A stretch of DNA of 37,114 bases from an uncultured Planctomycetia bacterium (GTDB taxonomy: Bacteria > Planctomycetota > UBA1135 > GCA-002686595): contig CALFYL010000162.1 of assembly GCA_937952135.1 (NCBI GenBank), positions 1-37,114 on the forward strand, in the 5' to 3' direction. Of the stretch, positions 32,904-37,114 are shown piece after piece; the stretch's first letter is position 1, and each line of letters starts with the position of its first letter. The notes below the pieces were generated by a model. That model was not told where the DNA came from, made no database searches, and worked only from the letters and a program-made list of their open reading frames with translations. A program made the position numbers and the translations under genes.

Positions 32904-33266
32904 TCACCGGTCGTCGCGCGCGCGGCCGCGCCGCTGCGCCTTCAGTTCGTCCAGCACGGCGTCGAGCCGTTGGAAGTTGCCCTCCCACTGCTGGCGGTAG
33001 GCCTCGATCCACGAGGCCGCATCCTTCAGCGGCGCGGCGTCGAGCCGGCACAGGTGCGAGCGGCCGACCACGCGCCGGCGCACGAGCTTGGCGCGCTCGA
33101 GCACGCGCACATGCTTGGACGCCGCGGGAAACGACATGCGCAGCGGCGCCGCGAGCTCCGTCAGGTTTTGCTCGGAGTCGCTGAGCCGTTGCAGGATCGC
33201 TCGCCGCGCCGGATGGGCGAGGGCGCGGAACACGCGGTCGAGCACGACGCCTTGATTTAGAACCAT
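32904..33266 (-). CDS. ArsR/SmtB-family transcriptional regulator
   Basis: 120 residues from the ATG chosen because the family N-terminus (LDRVFRALAHPARRAILQRLSDSEQNLTELA) starts 8 residues later. The winged helix contains MSFPAASKHVRVLERAKLVRRRVVGRSHLCRLD. No metal-binding Cys/His pattern such as ELCVCDL is seen, so it is more like the regulators that travel with AHSA1 genes than a metal sensor. A longer reading frame upstream only translates the operator-like repeats (hence repeated LNQ). The start codon itself lies inside one of these repeats, which suggests autorepression and a very short mRNA leader. Confidence 0.9.
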   Translation of the reverse strand: MVLNQGVVLDRVFRALAHPARRAILQRLSDSEQNLTELAAPLRMSFPAASKHVRVLERAKLVRRRVVGRSHLCRLDAAPLKDAASWIEAYRQQWEGNFQRLDAVLDELKAQRRGRARDDR

Positions 33267-33314
33267 TTGGTTTAGCTTATCCGCGCGCCGCCGACCTGCA
33301 ACCCTTTGGTTTAG
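33261..33314. promoter_or_regulatory. Operator-like repeats at the ArsR start
   Basis: Two 15-bp direct repeats, AACCATTTGGTTTAG (33261-33275) and AACCCTTTGGTTTAG (33300-33314), 39 bp apart. Each contains an imperfect inverted repeat (AACC...GGTT). A third half-site (GATTTAG) lies at 33254-33260. The start codon of the ArsR gene (33266-33264) is within the first repeat. Confidence 0.65.
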
Positions 33315-33376
33315 GATTTTCTGCCGCGCCCCCGCACTCCCGGCCCCCCCAGCACCGCGTGGCCCGGGAGAAATGC

Positions 33377-33404
33377 AGCGAGCCGATCCGAGGACCGGCT
33401 CGCT
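33377..33404 (-). terminator. Intrinsic terminator of gene F
   Basis: Perfect 9-bp stem AGCGAGCCG / CGGCTCGCT with a 10-base loop; the minus-strand tail is GCATTTCTC. It lies 47 bases past the gene F stop and separates F from the ArsR unit. Confidence 0.7.
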
Positions 33405-33415
33405 GACTTCACCAG

Positions 33416-33434
33416 GGGCGCCGAGAGGGCGCCC
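33416..33434 (-). terminator. Second hairpin behind gene F
   Basis: Seven-bp stem GGGCGCC / GGCGCCC with a 5-base loop, 17 bases after the stop and without a T-run; probably an accessory 3' hairpin. Confidence 0.4.
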
Positions 33435-33450
33435 GCGCCGCACGCTCAGC

Positions 33451-35256
33451 TCACGGAGTGGCCGTCATCTCGACCGCGTCCGACAGGTTCGTCGTGCGCG
33501 GCGCCGGCGGATCGCGGAACCACGCCTGCGCGTAGACCTTGTCGCCCGCCGAGAACGGCGTGCCGAGGGCGCCGGGGAAGGCGCCGTGGAACTGGTTCCA
33601 GTCGAGCGTGAACGAGCCGGTGCACGTGTTCGCCGTTCCGCCGGAGCTCTGCGCGAAGCTGCGCTGCGTCGGCGACTTCACGCAGAAGAAGCTCGTGCTC
33701 CCCGGGCTCCACGACACCGGATTGAAGCCGGTGTTGTTGATGCCGTAGAAGATCAAGCCTTGCTTGGCGCCTTCGACGTTCGCCACGTCGATCACGCACG
33801 GCGTCGAGAACGACGCGCTCGGATTCGCCGAGGCCGAGATCGCGGGAACGCAGCCGTTCGTCGTCGTGCCCGCGGTGCAGTAGGTCGTCGGTCCCCCGCC
33901 GGTGCAGTTGTAGCGGAACGCACCGTTCCAAACGCGCGGATCGAAGGGCGTCGTCACCCACGGCGTCGCTTGCGACTTGCCGAGGCTGATGCTCAGGTCG
34001 GCGTTCGAGTAGAGCTGGTTGGCGCCCGTGCCGTTGGTGTAGCTGTGACCGCCGCCCGCGATCACGAGCCCGAAGCCATAGGAGCCCGGCGCGAGGAACA
34101 CATCGGCGACGTCGACCACCGTCGGCAGGTTGTTTCCGAGCGCGACGCCGGAGCCCGTGGACACGAGCGTCCAGACGCCAGCGTTCAGTTCGTTGCCGAG
34201 GTACGAGCCCGGGGTCGTGTAGACGTCCAGCGTGATCGCCGCGCCCACGGTCCCGCTGACGTTCGTGTCGAGTTGCGAGAGCGTGATGCCCGCGGCGTTC
34301 GTCACGTTCACGTCGAAGTACACGATGCTGCCCGCGCCCAAACCGTTGTTCTGCGCGAACAGCGTCGTGAGCTGCGGACCGTTGCACGCGCCCGGAGGCG
34401 AGCCGAGGTCGTTGAACGTGCGCGGCGACGACCACGGGCCGGCGCCCGTCGAGTTGAGGCCGCGCGCGCGCCAGGAGTGCGCTCCCTGCGTCGACGAGTA
34501 GGCGTAGGTCGTCGAAGCGCTGGGGAAGATCACGCCATCGACCTCGACCTGGTACGAGGTCGCGCAGTCGACCGCCCCCCAGATCAGATCGACGCTCGGG
34601 CCGAACACGTTGGCGTTGTCGGCGGGCGTGGTCAGCGCCGGCGCCGAGCCCGGCGCGGAGGCCGCGGGCGACGTTCCGAAGCACAGATCCCAACTCGTCA
34701 GCGCGCCGATGTCCGCGCCGGCCCAGTCGTAGACGGTCAGCGTCCACGAACCCGTGGCGGCGCCGATCGTGTCGAGCGGCGTGTTGAAGATGCCGTTCGT
34801 GCCGTCCGGCCAGGTCCCGAAGAACTGGTCGTACGAGCCCGGCGCGAGCGTCGTGGTGCAGCTCGTCGGAAACGACAGGCCGCCGGTGCACGCGGGAAGG
34901 ACGGTGTAGTCGCCGACCAGATCGCAGCTTCCCGCGCGGCGCACGATCAGGTTGTGCTGCACGCCGCTCGGCGCGGTGAGCACGAAGTGCAGATCGCCGA
35001 CGTACGTGTGCGAAAGCCCGAGCATCTTCACCTCGGTGACGACCGAGGCGCCGGGCGGGATCGACGCGACGTTGAGCGTGAACACGCCGGGGCTCGGCGG
35101 AAGGACCGTGGGGAACGTGCCGCCGCCGCCCGTGCCGCTGACCGGGATCGGGCCGCCCGTGCCGCCGGTCGAGCAGCCGAGGGTTTGAGCGCGGAGGCTC
35201 GGAGTGAGGAGCGCGACGGTCGCGAGTGCGACGCCGCCGAAGAATTCGAATCGCAT
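33451..35256 (-). CDS. Exported P-domain protein F with variant central module
   Basis: 601 residues. Signal peptide (MRFEFFGGVALATVALLTPS, ending LRAQ), TLGCSTGGTGG linker, P-domain 1 (about 55-193; HTYVGDLHFVLTAPSG, GSWTLTVYDWAGADIG, SWDLCFG) and an FN3-like domain (about 205-283). The second P-domain is absent. In its place, residues ~292-450 form a different all-beta module (FAQNNGLGAGSIVYFDVNV, ITLDVYTTPGSYLGNELNAG, GHSYTNGTGANQLYSNADL, ending RVWNGAFRY). The CTD (about 459-601) is of the second type, like C and D. P-domain 1 is closest to that of D and E. AGGTGA lies 6-11 bases before the ATG, as in gene A. Divergent from the sigma-factor gene. Confidence 0.87.
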   Translation of the reverse strand: MRFEFFGGVALATVALLTPSLRAQTLGCSTGGTGGPIPVSGTGGGGTFPTVLPPSPGVFTLNVASIPPGASVVTEVKMLGLSHTYVGDLHFVLTAPSGVQHNLIVRRAGSCDLVGDYTVLPACTGGLSFPTSCTTTLAPGSYDQFFGTWPDGTNGIFNTPLDTIGAATGSWTLTVYDWAGADIGALTSWDLCFGTSPAASAPGSAPALTTPADNANVFGPSVDLIWGAVDCATSYQVEVDGVIFPSASTTYAYSSTQGAHSWRARGLNSTGAGPWSSPRTFNDLGSPPGACNGPQLTTLFAQNNGLGAGSIVYFDVNVTNAAGITLSQLDTNVSGTVGAAITLDVYTTPGSYLGNELNAGVWTLVSTGSGVALGNNLPTVVDVADVFLAPGSYGFGLVIAGGGHSYTNGTGANQLYSNADLSISLGKSQATPWVTTPFDPRVWNGAFRYNCTGGGPTTYCTAGTTTNGCVPAISASANPSASFSTPCVIDVANVEGAKQGLIFYGINNTGFNPVSWSPGSTSFFCVKSPTQRSFAQSSGGTANTCTGSFTLDWNQFHGAFPGALGTPFSAGDKVYAQAWFRDPPAPRTTNLSDAVEMTATP

Positions 35257-35474
35257 GGAGTCACCTGCCTTGTGAGGAGAGGTGGTTTTGGGGGAGAACG
35301 TCCGCGCGCTCGCTCGGCCTCTTGAACCGCCCGCGCGCGCGAGGCGGCCACCTTAATGAAGTGCGGCCTCTTGCGAGGTCTTCGTGGCGCTCTCGGGCGC
35401 GCTCGCCCCTCGGGTGGCACTATCTCTTCCGTCACGTCGCGCGCTCGGCGGTGCATACTCCCTCCAACTTCGCC

Positions 35475-36236
35475 GTGACCGACGCCGCCCAACGACCTCG
35501 CGCCTCGCAAGCCCATGCGTTTCGCACGACGCGTTGGAGCCTCGTGCTCGCCGTCGGCGCGAGCGACGCGGCCGCGCGCACGGCGGCGCTCGAGGAGCTG
35601 TGCAGCACGTATTGGTACCCGCTGTACTCGTACCTGCGCCGCTCGGGACGCAACGCCGACGACGCCGCCGACCTCGTGCAGCAGTTCTTTGCGCTGTTGC
35701 TCGAGCGGCGCGACCTGGAGCGCGCGGATCCGACGCGCGGGCGCTTTCGTTCGTGGCTGCTCACGGCGCTGCGGAACTTCGCGGCGAACGATCGCGAGCG
35801 CCAACGCGCGCTGAAGCGCGGCGGCGGCCGAGCGCCACGCAGCTTCGACGCCGAGCGCGCCGACTCGCGCTACGCGAGCGAGCCCGCCGATCGACATTCG
35901 CCGGAGCAACACTTCGAGCGCGCGTGGGCGCAGTCGGTGCTCGAAAGGGCGCTGGAGCGGCTCGCGCAAGAGCAAGCGCGCATCGGACGGAGCGCGCACT
36001 TCGACGCGTTGCTGCCGGCGCTCAGCGAACAGCACGACTGCGAGCCGCACGCCGCGGTCGCGCAGCGCCTCGGGGTGAGCGAGAACGCGTTGAAGGTCGC
36101 GCTGCACCGCCTGCGGAAGCGGCTCGGCGAGCTCGTGCGCGACGAGGTCGCGGCGACGCTCTCGGACCCGAGCGAACTCGACGACGAGCTCGGGCGCCTG
36201 TTCGAAGCCCTGCGTTCGCCCACCGAACGGCGGTAG
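35475..36236 (+). CDS. ECF-type sigma factor, planctomycete kinase-associated type
   Basis: 253 residues from the GTG chosen (another GTG eight codons upstream is possible; no good ribosome binding site helps). It opens with the pattern AFRTTRWSLVLAVG; region 2 is YWYPLYSYLRRSGRNADDAADLVQQFFALLLER. Then come GRFRSWLLTALRNFAANDRERQRALKRGGG, a variable stretch, and region 4 with a C-terminal helix-turn-helix (AVAQRLGVSENALKVALHRLRKRLGELVRDEVAATL). This form, with a long linker and the closing EVAATL helix, is typical of planctomycete sigma factors encoded directly before Ser/Thr kinases, as here (105-bp gap). Kinase control of the sigma factor is a likely but unproven role. Confidence 0.9.
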   Translation: MTDAAQRPRASQAHAFRTTRWSLVLAVGASDAAARTAALEELCSTYWYPLYSYLRRSGRNADDAADLVQQFFALLLERRDLERADPTRGRFRSWLLTALRNFAANDRERQRALKRGGGRAPRSFDAERADSRYASEPADRHSPEQHFERAWAQSVLERALERLAQEQARIGRSAHFDALLPALSEQHDCEPHAAVAQRLGVSENALKVALHRLRKRLGELVRDEVAATLSDPSELDDELGRLFEALRSPTERR

Positions 36237-36341
36237 CGCCGCGAGCCCGACCCTCCGGCGACGGCCGGAAATTTCGGGCGCGGCAGGTAACCTTCGTCGC
36301 GGGCTCGGGCACCGGGCGGCAACCCCAGGAACCTTGGCGCC

Positions 36342-37114
<773 letters not shown>

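Noticed and set aside
33451..35256. Subtilisin-like proteases, suggested by the P-domains in genes A to F
   Set aside because: No catalytic Asp/His/Ser segments are present in any of the six proteins.

Overview
The window is high-GC, gene-dense bacterial chromosome that most resembles a planctomycete (Planctomycetota). This rests on gene content: a DUF1501/DUF1800 pair, twin-arginine Gfo/Idh/MocA oxidoreductases, an SUMF-type exported protein, a sigma factor followed by a zinc-ribbon Ser/Thr kinase, and many exported multi-domain beta proteins. There is no rRNA, tRNA, CRISPR array, transposase or phage gene in view, and the genus cannot be read from the sequence.

Layout. (1) 1-6406: a Gfo/Idh oxidoreductase cut by the left edge, translationally coupled to an ApbE-type lipoprotein on the minus strand. 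Divergent from these are an SUMF-like exported protein, a small membrane protein, a second Gfo/Idh oxidoreductase and a two-domain phosphotransferase/P-loop kinase. (2) 6370-17853: the most unusual part, five consecutive minus-strand paralogues (called A to E here). Each is about 620 residues: signal peptide, P-domain, fibronectin-III-like domain, second P-domain, then a cysteine-containing C-terminal domain (CTD). A sixth paralogue (F, 33451-35256) lies 16 kb away and has a different central module. (3) 18105-22354: a YfcC-type carrier diverging from a lipoprotein with putative-Ig repeats and a lactonase-type beta-propeller. (4) 22400-26363: a five-gene minus-strand operon in which an ECF sigma factor heads two small membrane proteins, DUF1800 and DUF1501. 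(5) 26490-31223: an unrecognised protein with faint beta-carbonic-anhydrase-like motifs, a degenerate gluzincin-like protein, and an OmpR-type two-component pair. (6) 31284-33266: an ArsR regulator, an AHSA1/SRPBCC protein and a fused double-DUF1801 protein, with operator-like repeats over the ArsR start codon. (7) 35475 to the end: a second sigma factor and the start of a Ser/Thr kinase.

The best candidate for an undescribed system is the P-domain family A-F. Four independent signs point to modular diversification through the 3' ends of the genes. A and B share a 619-bp block with one difference, covering the CTD, stop, terminator and a 29-bp inverted repeat. D and E are sisters over their first ~470 residues but carry different CTD types. 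Two extra truncated copies of a CTD 3' end sit in tandem (period 224 bp, two differences) next to gene C. F keeps the N-terminal P-domain and a CTD but has swapped the middle. In addition, A, B and C share a 5' leader hairpin of exactly conserved length next to the ribosome binding site. The reading as a surface-protein family with exchangeable CTD-plus-terminator cassettes is inference; the repeats and mosaics are directly visible.
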